This document shows, in pieces, positions 55,209-64,000 of a DNA stretch of 64,000 nucleotides (the stretch's first letter is position 1; each line of letters begins with the position of its first letter). The position numbers and the translations under genes are program-made. The notes beneath the pieces were generated by a model that saw nothing but the letters and a program-made list of their open reading frames with translations, did not search any database and had not been told where the DNA came from. This DNA comes from Bdellovibrionales bacterium. GTDB taxonomy: Bacteria > Myxococcota > XYA12-FULL-58-9 > SYDY01. The stretch lies in NCBI GenBank assembly GCA_005801425.1, contig SYDY01000121.1:140350-204349 (forward strand). The letters run 5' to 3'.

Positions 55209-55730
55209 TTATAAACGACCGTAGTGATTCATACGATCAGTGCAGCGCTTGAATTCTTTTTCAAAAAATTCAGTTTCACTTCCGGTAAGAGCCGCGCTTT
55301 TTGCCAAAGCGCCTTTCGCCTCGTTAATATTTTTATACTTCGTCAGTGCAAGATCAAATGCCGCTAACTGAGGAAAACCTAACTTCGTAGCCAATGCTTC
55401 AAATGGCGCACTTCGCTCTTTAGAACGGTGATATGGACCACGCTTCGACCGATTTCCCTTGGCAGAATGCGCAGAAACCCAACGATGATCTTCTTTGGGA
55501 AGCTCTGGTATCATTGCGGGAACAGGCTGAGGCACAGAAAGTATAGGAAGCACAGGCACAACCTGGCCGTCCGCAAACTTTGCGAGATCAATGCCAGAGA
55601 GATCCAACTGATTATGCGCAAAATCAAAACAATCCATGTCAGGCACAATCCCAACGCCATTGGAAACTTCGATTCTGCCCAGATCATGTAATGCGCGATC
55701 AGTACCTACACGCATTGGTATATTACTCAT
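55209..55730 (-). CDS. hypothetical protein
   Basis: 173 residues, start ATG 55730. No signal peptide. The N-terminal half is polar with a Pro-rich run (VPVLPILSVPQPVPAMIPELP). The C-terminal half is basic and helical (GNRSKRGPYHRSKERSAPFEALATKL, EFFEKEFKRCTDRM). No domain recognised. Tail to tail with the lipoprotein; 72 bp downstream of the ilvD end on the same strand. It could be another member of the disordered N-terminus set. Confidence 0.55.
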   Translation of the reverse strand: MSNIPMRVGTDRALHDLGRIEVSNGVGIVPDMDCFDFAHNQLDLSGIDLAKFADGQVVPVLPILSVPQPVPAMIPELPKEDHRWVSAHSAKGNRSKRGPYHRSKERSAPFEALATKLGFPQLAAFDLALTKYKNINEAKGALAKSAALTGSETEFFEKEFKRCTDRMNHYGRL

Positions 55731-55802
55731 CAATAGACCGCCTTGAAAAAATCAACATCTGCAAATGAGCAATAAACTGTAAAGATGTCATGGCACGACG
55801 CA

Positions 55803-57500
55803 TCAGCCGTCGGTAATGCACCCTTCGGACGCCGAACTCACATTTTTAATAAATTTGTACAACGTGCCTGATGTGGCTTTGTAGGCAGGAGCGCGCCATG
55901 TGGATTTGCGACGTGCAAGTTCGTCATCAGAAACATCCACGTTGATGGTGTTGGCTTCTGCATCGAGGGTGATGACATCGCCGTCATGCAACAACGCGAT
56001 GGGTCCGCCTTCTTGGGCCTCAGGCGTAATATGTCCCACGATAAAACCATGTGAACCGCCAGAAAATCGACCATCGGTTAAAAGCGCTACGTCAGAGCCT
56101 AAACCCGCACCCATGATTGCCGATGTGGGCGTAAGCATTTCGGGCATCCCTGGACCACCCTTGGGGCCTTCATAGCGGATCACAATCACATCGCCCTTGC
56201 CGATACTGCCTTCTTCAAGCGCATGCAGCATCGCCTCTTCAGAATCGAAACATTTGGCGATGCCCTTAAAGAGCAAACCTTCTTTGCCTGTGATTTTTGC
56301 GACCGATCCTTCGGGCGCCACATTGCCCCGCAAGATACGCAAATGACCTGTGGCTTTCAACGGCGTCTTCACCGGTGAAATAATATCTTGACCCGATGCC
56401 AAACCCGGAAGATCTTCAAGATTTTCCGCCAAGGTTTTTCCTGTCACCGTCATGCAATGGCCGTGCAAATAACCTTCGGCAAGCATCATTTTCATCACCG
56501 CTGGAACACCACCCACATAGTGCAGATCTTCCATCACATATTTTCCACTTGGCTTTAAATCGGCCAAATAGGGCACACGATCGCTTACGCGCTGAAAATC
56601 ATCCAATGAAAGTGGGACATGCACGGTTTTGGCCATGGCTATCAGATGCAACACGGCGTTGGTTGACCCCCCCAATGCAATCACCATCACCATGGCATTT
56701 TCAAACGCATCTCGGGTCATGATGTCGCGGGGCTTTAAATCCAATTCAAGCAAACGACGCATCGCTGCGCCCGCCCTGCGGCATTCATCATGTTTTTGAG
56801 GATCCACCGCTGGTGTGCATGATGAATACGGAAGCGACATGCCGAGGGCCTCAATCGCCGTGGCCATGGTATTGGCCGTGTACATGCCACCGCATGCACC
56901 AGGACCTGGACAACTCTTTCTCACGATTTCTTGTCGTGTTGCTTCGTCGATGGTGCCAGCAAGCGATTCGCCATAGCACTGAAACGCCGAGATGATATCA
57001 AGCTTGCGTTCGGCCGCATCACCGCGCTTCGGAATTTTTCCTGCTTTGATGGTGCCGCCGTAAATCATCAAGGCCGGACGATTGAGACGTCCCATGGCCA
57101 TCAAACAACCCGGCATATTTTTATCACAACCAGGAATAGCAATGAGCCCGTCGTACCACTGGGCTCCCATCACCGTTTCAATGGAGTCGGCGATAATTTC
57201 GCGCGATTGCAGCGAATAACTCATGCCATCGGTGCCCATGGAAATTCCATCGCTCACACCGATTGTATTAAAACGCATCCCCACAAGACCCGCCTGCTGC
57301 ACGCCTTCACGTACCAGCGCTGCAAGATCGTTCAAATGCATATTGCATGTGTTGCCATCGTACCAAACACTCGCAATACCCACTTCGGCTTTGTTCATGT
57401 CATCGGGAGTCAAACCCGTGCCGTAAAGCATCGCTTGCGACGCCCCTTGGGATTTCGGTTGGGTGATACGCGACGAATAAGGATTGAGCGGCTTGGCCAT
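55803..57500 (-). CDS. ilvD: dihydroxy-acid dehydratase
   Basis: IlvD dehydrates dihydroxy acids in the synthesis of valine, leucine and isoleucine. 565 residues, the usual length. Iron-sulfur cluster cysteines are in [17 protein letters not shown] and [14 protein letters not shown], and the C-terminal active-site segment ([20 protein letters not shown]) is present, so it is a normal [2Fe-2S] enzyme. No other ilv or leu gene is adjacent. Confidence 0.97.
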   Translation of the reverse strand: MAKPLNPYSSRITQPKSQGASQAMLYGTGLTPDDMNKAEVGIASVWYDGNTCNMHLNDLAALVREGVQQAGLVGMRFNTIGVSDGISMGTDGMSYSLQSREIIADSIETVMGAQWYDGLIAIPGCDKNMPGCLMAMGRLNRPALMIYGGTIKAGKIPKRGDAAERKLDIISAFQCYGESLAGTIDEATRQEIVRKSCPGPGACGGMYTANTMATAIEALGMSLPYSSCTPAVDPQKHDECRRAGAAMRRLLELDLKPRDIMTRDAFENAMVMVIALGGSTNAVLHLIAMAKTVHVPLSLDDFQRVSDRVPYLADLKPSGKYVMEDLHYVGGVPAVMKMMLAEGYLHGHCMTVTGKTLAENLEDLPGLASGQDIISPVKTPLKATGHLRILRGNVAPEGSVAKITGKEGLLFKGIAKCFDSEEAMLHALEEGSIGKGDVIVIRYEGPKGGPGMPEMLTPTSAIMGAGLGSDVALLTDGRFSGGSHGFIVGHITPEAQEGGPIALLHDGDVITLDAEANTINVDVSDDELARRKSTWRAPAYKATSGTLYKFIKNVSSASEGCITDG

Positions 57501-57549
57501 TTGAGGAGATAATCAGAGGCAGGCGAGATCTGGCAAGATGTGGACCGGC

Positions 57550-58488
57550 TTAAGGTCGAACACAGGCATAATAACCTGCCAAAGAGGAAAATCCGCACAC
57601 CCGCGACGGAGTCCTGCATACGCGGTTTTTCACGGTACTGTTCTCACACCAAATCACTGTATCTCCCTCACAACGGCCTACAAAGGTTTCACCATTGCAT
57701 GGATCCACGGGAGGTCCAGGAGGCCCATCCGTAGGCGTGTTGGCGCCCACGAAATCTGCAAAAGCATCCACGCGCGTATCGACACCATACTCCACGCAGG
57801 TCTCATCGCCATAGGATGTCACGCCCGCTACAAACGCGGCGCCGGTCGCATCGATGTACAATGCGGGTCCCCCTGAATCGCCGTTGCATGTATTGCGTCC
57901 TGCGACTTCAACGCCAAAGGTTTTGGCATCGACAAAACTGACGGGCATATCCACCGAACGCTTGTAGCCTGCGCCACGCTGGGTTCGACCGTTGCTGACA
58001 CCATAACCCACAAATGTCAAACTGCGCCCCACCCACGAGGTATCCATGCTCTGCACAACGCCCAACGGTGCCACGCTGGGTTTCGTGGCAAGAATCAAAA
58101 TGCCGATATCATTCGTAATGGTACGATCATTGTAATTGGGATGAGCCTTCAGAGATGCCACGTTGTGTCTCTCAACGACCCCCGCCGAAAAAATACTGGC
58201 CCCAATCACAAACTGTAAACTCGATGCAGAGACATCAGTAACACAGTGTGCCGCAGTGACCACGAGTTTTTCACCCACAAGTGTCCCGGTGCAATGGGCA
58301 TAGCCTTCGTTGGTAATCGCACCTACGGCAGGAAAAGCATCTGTTAGAATACCTCCTATTATCTTATCGGACGATTCTCTATAACTTTCATTGTCAATAC
58401 TCACATTAGAGTATTGTGCATCGCATCCCTGCATACCCATCCCAAAACCGAGTATAAGACCAAAAACATGCTTTTCTGATAATGTCAT
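57550..58488 (-). CDS. trypsin-fold (S1) serine protease lipoprotein
   Basis: 312 residues from ATG 58488, with GAGG five bases upstream. The signal ends GMQGC|DA. The mature protease starts at IIGG (43-46), suggesting zymogen-style activation after cleavage. The triad is His81 (TAAHC), Asp127 (NDIGI) and Ser205 (NGDSGGP). Position 199, six residues before the serine, is Asn rather than Asp, so specificity may not be for Arg/Lys. A C-terminal Cys-rich module (~255-312, about eight Cys) follows. It is probably exported to the surface. Confidence 0.9.
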   Translation of the reverse strand: MTLSEKHVFGLILGFGMGMQGCDAQYSNVSIDNESYRESSDKIIGGILTDAFPAVGAITNEGYAHCTGTLVGEKLVVTAAHCVTDVSASSLQFVIGASIFSAGVVERHNVASLKAHPNYNDRTITNDIGILILATKPSVAPLGVVQSMDTSWVGRSLTFVGYGVSNGRTQRGAGYKRSVDMPVSFVDAKTFGVEVAGRNTCNGDSGGPALYIDATGAAFVAGVTSYGDETCVEYGVDTRVDAFADFVGANTPTDGPPGPPVDPCNGETFVGRCEGDTVIWCENSTVKNRVCRTPSRVCGFSSLAGYYACVRP

Positions 58489-58686
58489 GGCGTCCTCGAT
58501 GTCGTTAAAAATCAATAAAAGTTATAAAGAATCTATTAAGAACCTCACTTGCTAAGTCACCGATAAAAGTATCTGGATGAAACCCCACGATCACAAGTTT
58601 CATGCTTAAAGATCATTAATTTTATTTGAATACCGCGTAAATTTTGCTTGTTCCCGCATAGCAATCGTGAAATGACGCAGTGTGTA

Positions 58687-60168
58687 ATGAATGAAAAAAT
58701 TCGGCCTTTTGTTGTTGTTATGGTCTTATTTTTTGCATTGCCCCATCAGGCACGCGCCGAAAATACCAATCGCGCCACGTCAGGGGCTTGGGTCGCCATT
58801 GGTGGCGGATCAAGCCCTGCCAATAACGAAATTTCTATGGAAGATGATCTGTTGCTCTTTCGACAGGTATTCGATCCGCAACGCGGTACCATGTTGTATT
58901 CAGGCGGTCCTCATACACGCACGGTACGCGTGCTTGGCACCCGGCGCCCAGATCCTGTACGCAGCACGCTCGCCTGGTTGATGTCCGACAACGGTGCTAA
59001 CTTCGGATCTTTTCGCGCAACACGGTTGCGCGGTATTCACGCTGCAAGCGTCAGCAATGTTCTCAAAGCCCTAACCCATGCAAACCAAACAAGCACAGGC
59101 GGCCCCACCACCGTGTTTGTCGCGACCCATGGCGATCGCGGTGCAAGCCCATGGGACACAGGCATCGCTCTATGGGGCAATGATATCCTCACCGTTGCTG
59201 ATCTCGCTCAATTTCTAAGCAATCAACACCAAGCGCCACCCCAACAGTGGATTGTCAATTCCTGCTATGCCGGTGGATTTGCCGAATTGATGTTTGATGA
59301 CGTAGGCCAAGAGAGAACACCCTCACAAGGTCCGCGATGCGGCGTCTATGCCACCACGTGGGACCGAGAATCCACCGGTTGCGATCCCAATCCAGACCGC
59401 AATGCACACCATACCTACGGGCGCTATTTGCTTGAAGCATTGCGCGGCCATGATGTGGATGGACATGTTCGCACATCAGACATAGATCTCGATGGCAATG
59501 GCCAAATAGGACTCGCTGAGGCCCACGCCTATGTTCGACTCACGCTCCCCACCCGCGATGTTCCCACAAGCAGCAGCGATCGTTTTTTGCGCATTCATGC
59601 ATCACACGAGGACGATGATACGTTGAGCGTTGGAGAACTCGAAGAAAACTGGCTGATCCAACACATGGTGCGACGTCTCAATCTCGATAGAGTCCACGCC
59701 TATCATCAAGCCAAAGAGCAATTGGCGATGTTAAAAAAACAAATCGTTCAGAACGAGAACAAATATGAGCAGCTCGCCGAAGAAGAAAAGGCATTGGCTT
59801 CTCACGCGGCTTCGGTGATCCTCAATCGTTGGCCCATGCTTGAAAATCCATGGGATCCCGATTTTGAAAATACCCTGCGCAACCACCGACTCTTGATTGC
59901 ACAGACCATCAGCCGAGAAGACAGCGTTCGATCGGGCGTTACGCTACGTCATGAAATGTCGAAGGTCGAAGAAAATATCCACGCATTGCACGTACGTGCA
60001 GCACCCTATGAACGTTTGACCCAAGCCCTGGAATCCATACGCTTGGCTGGGAATTTGCAAACATCAAACCCTTCTGCATGGCGCTCATACCAAGAGATCC
60101 TGGCATGCGAACGCATGGTTCCAGGTGGGCTCCTCGAACAAGCTCAGGTTCTTACTGCCGTCCGGTGA
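58687..60168 (+). CDS. clan CD (caspase/legumain-like) cysteine peptidase with EF-hand
   Basis: About 493 residues. Signal peptide ~1-24 (ends QARA). The catalytic dyad fits clan CD: His148 in FVATHGDRG and Cys193 in WIVNSCYAGGF, with a hydrophobic strand before each. Residues 267-278 form a perfect EF-hand loop (DLDGNGQIGLAE), so activity may depend on calcium. A helical and coiled-coil C-terminus (~315-490) follows. It probably acts in the periplasm or outside; substrate unknown. ATG 58672 is an alternative start. It overlaps the convergent downstream gene by 25 bp. Confidence 0.78.
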   Translation: MNEKIRPFVVVMVLFFALPHQARAENTNRATSGAWVAIGGGSSPANNEISMEDDLLLFRQVFDPQRGTMLYSGGPHTRTVRVLGTRRPDPVRSTLAWLMSDNGANFGSFRATRLRGIHAASVSNVLKALTHANQTSTGGPTTVFVATHGDRGASPWDTGIALWGNDILTVADLAQFLSNQHQAPPQQWIVNSCYAGGFAELMFDDVGQERTPSQGPRCGVYATTWDRESTGCDPNPDRNAHHTYGRYLLEALRGHDVDGHVRTSDIDLDGNGQIGLAEAHAYVRLTLPTRDVPTSSSDRFLRIHASHEDDDTLSVGELEENWLIQHMVRRLNLDRVHAYHQAKEQLAMLKKQIVQNENKYEQLAEEEKALASHAASVILNRWPMLENPWDPDFENTLRNHRLLIAQTISREDSVRSGVTLRHEMSKVEENIHALHVRAAPYERLTQALESIRLAGNLQTSNPSAWRSYQEILACERMVPGGLLEQAQVLTAVR

Positions 60169-60965
60169 TGACTGTTCACATCGCGCGCAACTTCAGCCCA
60201 CAAAATAGACAGAACACCGCTCACAATTTCACTTGAAGCCGTATTGAGCATCACACGCCAGATCTTCGCGGGATCATCATGGGACCCAAGCTTGGCCAAT
60301 TCATGCACACGCTCTGATAAACACGCTGCCAACGCTTTGGCCGCATCACCAGGATACAACGCCAACGCTTGCTCGTAGGCTTCATGTTCACCTTTAGAAT
60401 AATGCGGAGTCATCTTGCCCAATGTCCGATGTTTCGGTGGCGCAACAGGTTTTTCAACTTTATCCAATGCTTCCACATACATTTCGCACTCTGATTTCAA
60501 CGTAAGCAGCGCATCGTCAGTTGCATGGGGTAAAATCGCTGCATCCAATGCAGCAAGCAAACCCACAACACGTGCACTAAAGGGTGCTTCACCAATACGC
60601 GTATTGATCATCTCGATGACTTTTGTATTCCGATCTGGGGAAGTCATGACACCCGCCAGAAGATGAATCGTCGGCCCTGATTGCGGTGTGATCAAATCGG
60701 CAATCACAGCCTGAATTGAGAGCACTGCTGGCACATGCGGCTTCGGCAACGTTGGTGGGGGTACTCCTCTCGTTGCAGTGAGCGACGTTGTCGGCGCGGC
60801 AGGACGCTGAGGAACTGGCTTTGTTTGATTCGTAACAGTACGAGGCATCGGGAGTGGCATCTGAGGAGGAGGCGGAGGGATCGCCGAGGATAAAGAACCC
60901 GAATGCGCTGTTACAATCGTTGACGCCCGCTGATGTACTGAAGTCACTGTGTCGTTTGCTGCCAT
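60144..60965 (-). CDS. hypothetical protein with Pro/Ser/Thr-rich N-terminus
   Basis: 273 residues, start ATG 60965 (MAANDTVTSVHQR). Residues ~1-95 are low-complexity and Pro-rich (SSAIPPPPPQMPLP), followed by a helical globular region (SARVVGLLAALDAAILPHATDDALLTLKSECEMYVEAL). No signal peptide and no Shine-Dalgarno. It has the same start style as the proteins at 5300, 25209 and 53271. No domain recognised. Its stop lies 25 bp inside the clan CD peptidase gene. Confidence 0.6.
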   Translation of the reverse strand: MAANDTVTSVHQRASTIVTAHSGSLSSAIPPPPPQMPLPMPRTVTNQTKPVPQRPAAPTTSLTATRGVPPPTLPKPHVPAVLSIQAVIADLITPQSGPTIHLLAGVMTSPDRNTKVIEMINTRIGEAPFSARVVGLLAALDAAILPHATDDALLTLKSECEMYVEALDKVEKPVAPPKHRTLGKMTPHYSKGEHEAYEQALALYPGDAAKALAACLSERVHELAKLGSHDDPAKIWRVMLNTASSEIVSGVLSILWAEVARDVNSHHRTAVRT

Positions 60966-61050
60966 GATGGATCGGTTATCGGCAGCAGAGTGGGATATGC
61001 ACACACTTTTTTTTAGGGTCGCGATCGTCAAATATTTCTTTTATAAGTGT

Positions 61051-61115
61051 ATGGATCCCCGCTTTCGCGAGGATGACGATAAATAGGTTTCCCCGCCTAT
61101 GCGAGGATGACGATA
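61051..61115 (+). repeat. two tandem CCCCGC...GCGAGGATGACGAT repeat units
   Basis: Two similar units (61051-61080 and 61088-61115) share CCCCGC, a short spacer, then GCGAGGATGACGAT; the first is palindromic (CCCCGCTTTCGCGAGG). The motif resembles intergenic repeats common in many Gram-negatives. The second unit ends just before the Shine-Dalgarno of ggt. Confidence 0.6.
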
Positions 61116-61130
61116 ATGAGGAGATCCCCC

Positions 61131-62894
61131 ATGCGACGCACCTCTGCCATGCTTGCCGTTGTTCTGATCGGCATAACAACACTTCATCACTCAGCTCTTG
61201 CAGCGCCGGCCAGCAGCACCCAAGGCATGGTTGCAAGTGCCCATCCTGCGGCAACCCGTGCTGGCATTGAAATGCTCAATGTGGGTGGGAATGCCTCGGA
61301 TGCCGCCAGTGCCGTGGCGTTTGCCCTTGCAGTCGTTGAACCCTATTCGTCGGGCATCGGTGGCGGTGGATTTGCGCTTGTACGCCACAAAGGCGCCATC
61401 GCATATCTCGATTTTCGTGAACGCGCGCCTTCGAAGGCCTCACAAGATATGTTCATCGGCAAAAACGGTCCCGATTTTCTGCGCGCACGCGATGGCGTCC
61501 TCGGCGTTGCTGTGCCGGGAGCCGTGGCCGGTTATTTAGAACTCCAACACCGATACGGGAAATTGTCCCGTGCTCAGATGTTGGCACCTGCCATTGCCCT
61601 TGCTGAAAACGGATTCGTGGTGGACTTGCGCTATCAGAAATACACCAAAATGCGCCTAGAAGCCCTTGCGGCCGATCCCGTGGCCCGCAGCATCTTTCTT
61701 ATAAAAAACGCCAAGGGATCATTTGAAGTCCCAGGTGTTGGCCATCGCATTGTTCAAAAAGATCTTGCACGTACGTTGAGAAGCATCGCAACACATGGCC
61801 GCGCTGGCTTTTACGAAGGCGACGTTGCAAAAAACATGTTGGGCGACATCAAACAACGCGGCGGCATGATCACCCAAGACGATCTCAACAACTTCAAAGT
61901 GGTCGATCGCGAACCCCTCATGGGAAGTTATCGCGGTCATGCCATCGTCACGGCACCACCACCCTCATCGGGCGGCGAGATCTTGCTCACCATTCTTAAT
62001 ATCATGGAAACATTGCCCGAGAATGTGCCCTATCGCGATCCTGCACGTATTCATCTTTATATAGAAGCATCCAAACGCGCTTTTGCAGACAGACATCTTT
62101 TGGGCGATCCACAATATCTTCCATGGTTGAGCCAACAGATCCCACATCTCATTTCCAAGGACCGCGCCAAAGTGGTTGCAGAGATCATCACGAACCATGC
62201 GTCTGATGCGCTTTCCATTCCCCCCGCACAAGGTGCACAAAAAGCGCATCCAGATCTGGTGATCCCCAATTACGGTCCTAAGAAAGAAAAAGAACGCACC
62301 GAAACAACCCATCTTAGCGTGATAGACAAAGATGGCAATGCCGTTTCCATGACCACAACACTTAACTATGCATGGGGTGCAGGTTTTGTGGCAGGAAATA
62401 CAGGCATTGTGATGAACGACGAAATGGACGACTTCGCCGTAGCCCCTGGTGTTCCTAACTCTTATGGTATTGTTGGATCCCTTGCCAATGCAGTTGCACC
62501 AGGCAAAACACCCCTATCATCCATGGCGCCCACTTTGGTATTTCAAGGCAAAGACACCACGACTCCCCTGCTTTTAGTCATCGGTGCACCGGGTGGATCA
62601 ACCATTCCGACCTCTGTGGCCCAAGGCATTATTAACTTTTTTGATCACAAGATGGATATCGAGCGCGCCATTGGTTCAGGCCGATTGCATCACCAACACT
62701 TGCCCGATCAAATTCGTGTGGAACCTTTTGCGTTGGATCCTGCCACTGCCGATGCATTGCAAGCACGTGGCCATTCGTTTGATCGATGGGCAGACATTTG
62801 GGGCAATGCCGCTGCCATTGCCATCGATCCTGTGACGGGTATTCGAACAGGCGCTGCAGATCCACGAGGGGTGGGAACGGCGATGGGGAATTAG
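61131..62894 (+). CDS. ggt: gamma-glutamyltranspeptidase
   Basis: Ggt hydrolyses or transfers the gamma-glutamyl group of glutathione in the periplasm after autocatalytic cleavage into two subunits. 587 residues from ATG 61131, with GAGGAG seven bases upstream. Signal peptide ~1-25. Cleavage should occur just before Thr392, the nucleophile (TETTHLSVID). Typical segments: GGNASDAASAVAFALAVVEP, SGIGGGGFALVRH, NEMDDFAV-like NDEMDDFAV and PGKTPLSSMAPTLVF. It stands alone, behind the repeat pair. Confidence 0.95.
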   Translation: MRRTSAMLAVVLIGITTLHHSALAAPASSTQGMVASAHPAATRAGIEMLNVGGNASDAASAVAFALAVVEPYSSGIGGGGFALVRHKGAIAYLDFRERAPSKASQDMFIGKNGPDFLRARDGVLGVAVPGAVAGYLELQHRYGKLSRAQMLAPAIALAENGFVVDLRYQKYTKMRLEALAADPVARSIFLIKNAKGSFEVPGVGHRIVQKDLARTLRSIATHGRAGFYEGDVAKNMLGDIKQRGGMITQDDLNNFKVVDREPLMGSYRGHAIVTAPPPSSGGEILLTILNIMETLPENVPYRDPARIHLYIEASKRAFADRHLLGDPQYLPWLSQQIPHLISKDRAKVVAEIITNHASDALSIPPAQGAQKAHPDLVIPNYGPKKEKERTETTHLSVIDKDGNAVSMTTTLNYAWGAGFVAGNTGIVMNDEMDDFAVAPGVPNSYGIVGSLANAVAPGKTPLSSMAPTLVFQGKDTTTPLLLVIGAPGGSTIPTSVAQGIINFFDHKMDIERAIGSGRLHHQHLPDQIRVEPFALDPATADALQARGHSFDRWADIWGNAAAIAIDPVTGIRTGAADPRGVGTAMGN

Positions 62895-62946
62895 AATTAG
62901 CGCAAAATAATTTGAGCCCCATACGAGCACCGTTACACTAGCTATA

Positions 62947-62992
62947 AGGTGCCGGATGAGGTGCCGGGGATGAGGTGCCGGGTATTCACCGT
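62947..62992 (+). repeat. left terminal repeats of the RAYT element
   Basis: Three copies of AGGTGCCGG (from 62947, 62959, 62973) in tandem. The last extends into a 20-bp sequence (62973-62992) that is the exact inverse of 63937-63956. Confidence 0.75.
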
Positions 62993-63028
62993 CACGGTTC
63001 TGGCACGTTTCCTGCACGAATAAAATCC

Positions 63029-63937
63029 ATGCCTAGACGCAAGAGAGTGGACGAGCCTGGATGTTGGCATCACGTGATGCATCGTGGTGCGCGACGTGAA
63101 GCGATTTTTTTTACGCACCAACACAGAATGAATTTTATGGCACGCATGGTCTTAAGCATGCGAAAGTATGGATGTGATCTTCACGCATTTGCATTGATGG
63201 ACAATCACTATCATCTTCTCGTTCAATCGATGGAAGGCAAGCTGTCCCAGGCCATGCACCTGCTCAACGCAGGCTATGCCCGTGACCTATCGGCAGAGAA
63301 AGGATGGGATGGACCCGTTTTCCGAAGTCGATTTCACAACGTAGTTATTCAAAATGATACACAATTGGTTCATGTTGCAACATACATTCATCTCAATCCC
63401 GTTGAAGCTGGAATCAATTCGCATCCGTTACTAGGACCTTACACAAGCTATCCCGCCTACATGGGCACGATCGCGCGTCCAGCATGGCTACATACGCATG
63501 TGGTGCTGGATCTTGCAGGTGGTCACTCAGAACTTCGTTCATATACAGAACAACATTTGCCCCCGGAAAATCGCGATCGCGATTGGACGAGCCCTGAATC
63601 TGCAATCCAATGCCTCATCGAAAGTCCTGGGAATTCTACAACGGCGCAAACATACGAAATCGATGCAATCATGCGGGCGGTAGAAACTGTTACAGATATT
63701 AACCCTGCATCATTTATGTCGTCAAACCTCACCCGCCAAGAACGCAGAGCCCGCCGACTGGCCATTGCGAGCATCGCATTGTGGACAAACATGCCTCGTG
63801 CAGAAATAGCACGTCAGTTTGGATTGTCACCACCGGCGGTTTTTAAAGCCATGCAAATTACACGACAACGATTTGAGATAAAAGATATCGAAATTGAATT
63901 GCGATCACACCGAGCAAAAAGTATGCCAAAAAAGTAA
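63029..63937 (+). CDS. REP-associated tyrosine transposase (RAYT, Y1/IS200-like)
   Basis: 302 residues from ATG 63029. The family's HUH domain is at ~10-150: HHVMHRGARREAIFF, LHAFALMDNHYHLLVQSM with the metal-binding H60-x-H62, and Tyr83 (NAGYARDLSAEKG) as candidate nucleophile, then FRSRFHNVVIQND and TYIHLNPVEAGI. The C-terminal part has a helix-turn-helix (AEIARQFGLSPPAVFKAMQ), usual in long RAYTs. Such enzymes act on REP hairpins. The gene lies between 20-bp inverted repeats; the right one begins at the last base of the stop codon. Confidence 0.9.
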   Translation: MPRRKRVDEPGCWHHVMHRGARREAIFFTHQHRMNFMARMVLSMRKYGCDLHAFALMDNHYHLLVQSMEGKLSQAMHLLNAGYARDLSAEKGWDGPVFRSRFHNVVIQNDTQLVHVATYIHLNPVEAGINSHPLLGPYTSYPAYMGTIARPAWLHTHVVLDLAGGHSELRSYTEQHLPPENRDRDWTSPESAIQCLIESPGNSTTAQTYEIDAIMRAVETVTDINPASFMSSNLTRQERRARRLAIASIALWTNMPRAEIARQFGLSPPAVFKAMQITRQRFEIKDIEIELRSHRAKSMPKK

Positions 63938-63971
63938 CGGTGAATACCCGGCACCTATTCGGCACCTATTC
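63937..63971 (+). repeat. right terminal repeats of the RAYT element
   Basis: 63937-63956 is the perfect inverse of 62973-62992, overlapping the transposase stop by one base; two tandem copies of GGCACCTATTC follow. Confidence 0.75.
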
Positions 63972-63977
63972 CTATTC

Positions 63978-64000
63978 CACGACAACGATTTGAGATAAAA
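63978..64000 (+). repeat. direct repeat of the transposase 3' coding region at the window edge
   Basis: The 23 bases 63978-64000 are identical to 63861-63883, inside the transposase gene near its 3' end. A second partial copy of the RAYT end therefore begins here and runs past the window. Confidence 0.8.

Noticed and set aside
61051-61115. Possible CRISPR array
   Set aside because: There are only two imperfect units with a 7-base spacer and no cas genes; this is an ordinary intergenic repeat pair.

Overview
The window looks like chromosomal DNA of a free-living Gram-negative bacterium of the Myxococcota/deltaproteobacterial kind. GC content is close to 50% by eye. Four things point that way: a membrane-anchored Ser/Thr kinase with PEGA repeats, many lipoproteins and Cys-rich secreted proteins, an outer-membrane beta-barrel protein, and a multihaem cytochrome lipoprotein. 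The lineage is an inference; no rRNA is present to confirm it.

Layout. Bases 1-900 hold the 5' part of dnaX, two tRNA-Ser genes and the 4.5S SRP RNA, followed by tadA, an M23 peptidase, coaX and a SpmA-SpmB fusion (to 4.0 kb). From 4.0 to 8.8 kb lie a coiled-coil protein, a 1047-residue protein with a GT28-like glycosyltransferase core, and a small Cys-rich protein. A tightly overlapped pssA-uvrB-uvrC set follows (8.8-13.4 kb). Next come a beta-barrel protein, the PEGA kinase, recX-dapA and a large TPR/coiled-coil protein. At 21.4-22.8 kb a cobalamin riboswitch precedes two lipoproteins, and a pair of REP palindromes sits inside the second one's signal-peptide coding region. Further on are tRNA-Arg(ACG), a J-domain protein, an enoyl-CoA hydratase, an atypical kinase with a divergent partner, the cytochrome, and PEGA and Cys-rich proteins (22.8-31.2 kb). 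The block rlmH / rsfS-proA-proB is interrupted by an opposite-strand glycosyltransferase. A large S41 protease, a nucleotidyltransferase, an FHA protein and several unknowns follow, among them a GH18-like protein (36.7-45.4 kb).

The centrepiece is a complete seven-gene histidine operon (52.6 to 45.6 kb, minus strand): hisG, hisC-HAD, hisB, hisH, hisF, hisA-hisI-hisE and hisD. Two fusions let seven genes cover all ten reactions. The HisA-HisI-HisE fusion followed by hisD has the domain order and local sequence style of fungal HIS4. The HAD domain fused to HisC is the best candidate for the otherwise missing histidinol-phosphatase.

The right end (52.7-64 kb) carries lipoproteins, unknown proteins, ilvD, a trypsin-like protease, a caspase-like (clan CD) peptidase with an EF-hand, gamma-glutamyltranspeptidase, and a REP-associated tyrosine transposase flanked by 20-bp inverted repeats. 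REP-like palindromes, mostly with a GTAG head, are scattered between genes across the window. Several large unknown proteins share a style: they start MAS/MAA, have a Ser/Pro/Ala-rich disordered N-terminus, no classical signal peptide and no Shine-Dalgarno sequence. They may form a set of secreted effectors, but no secretion genes are visible here.
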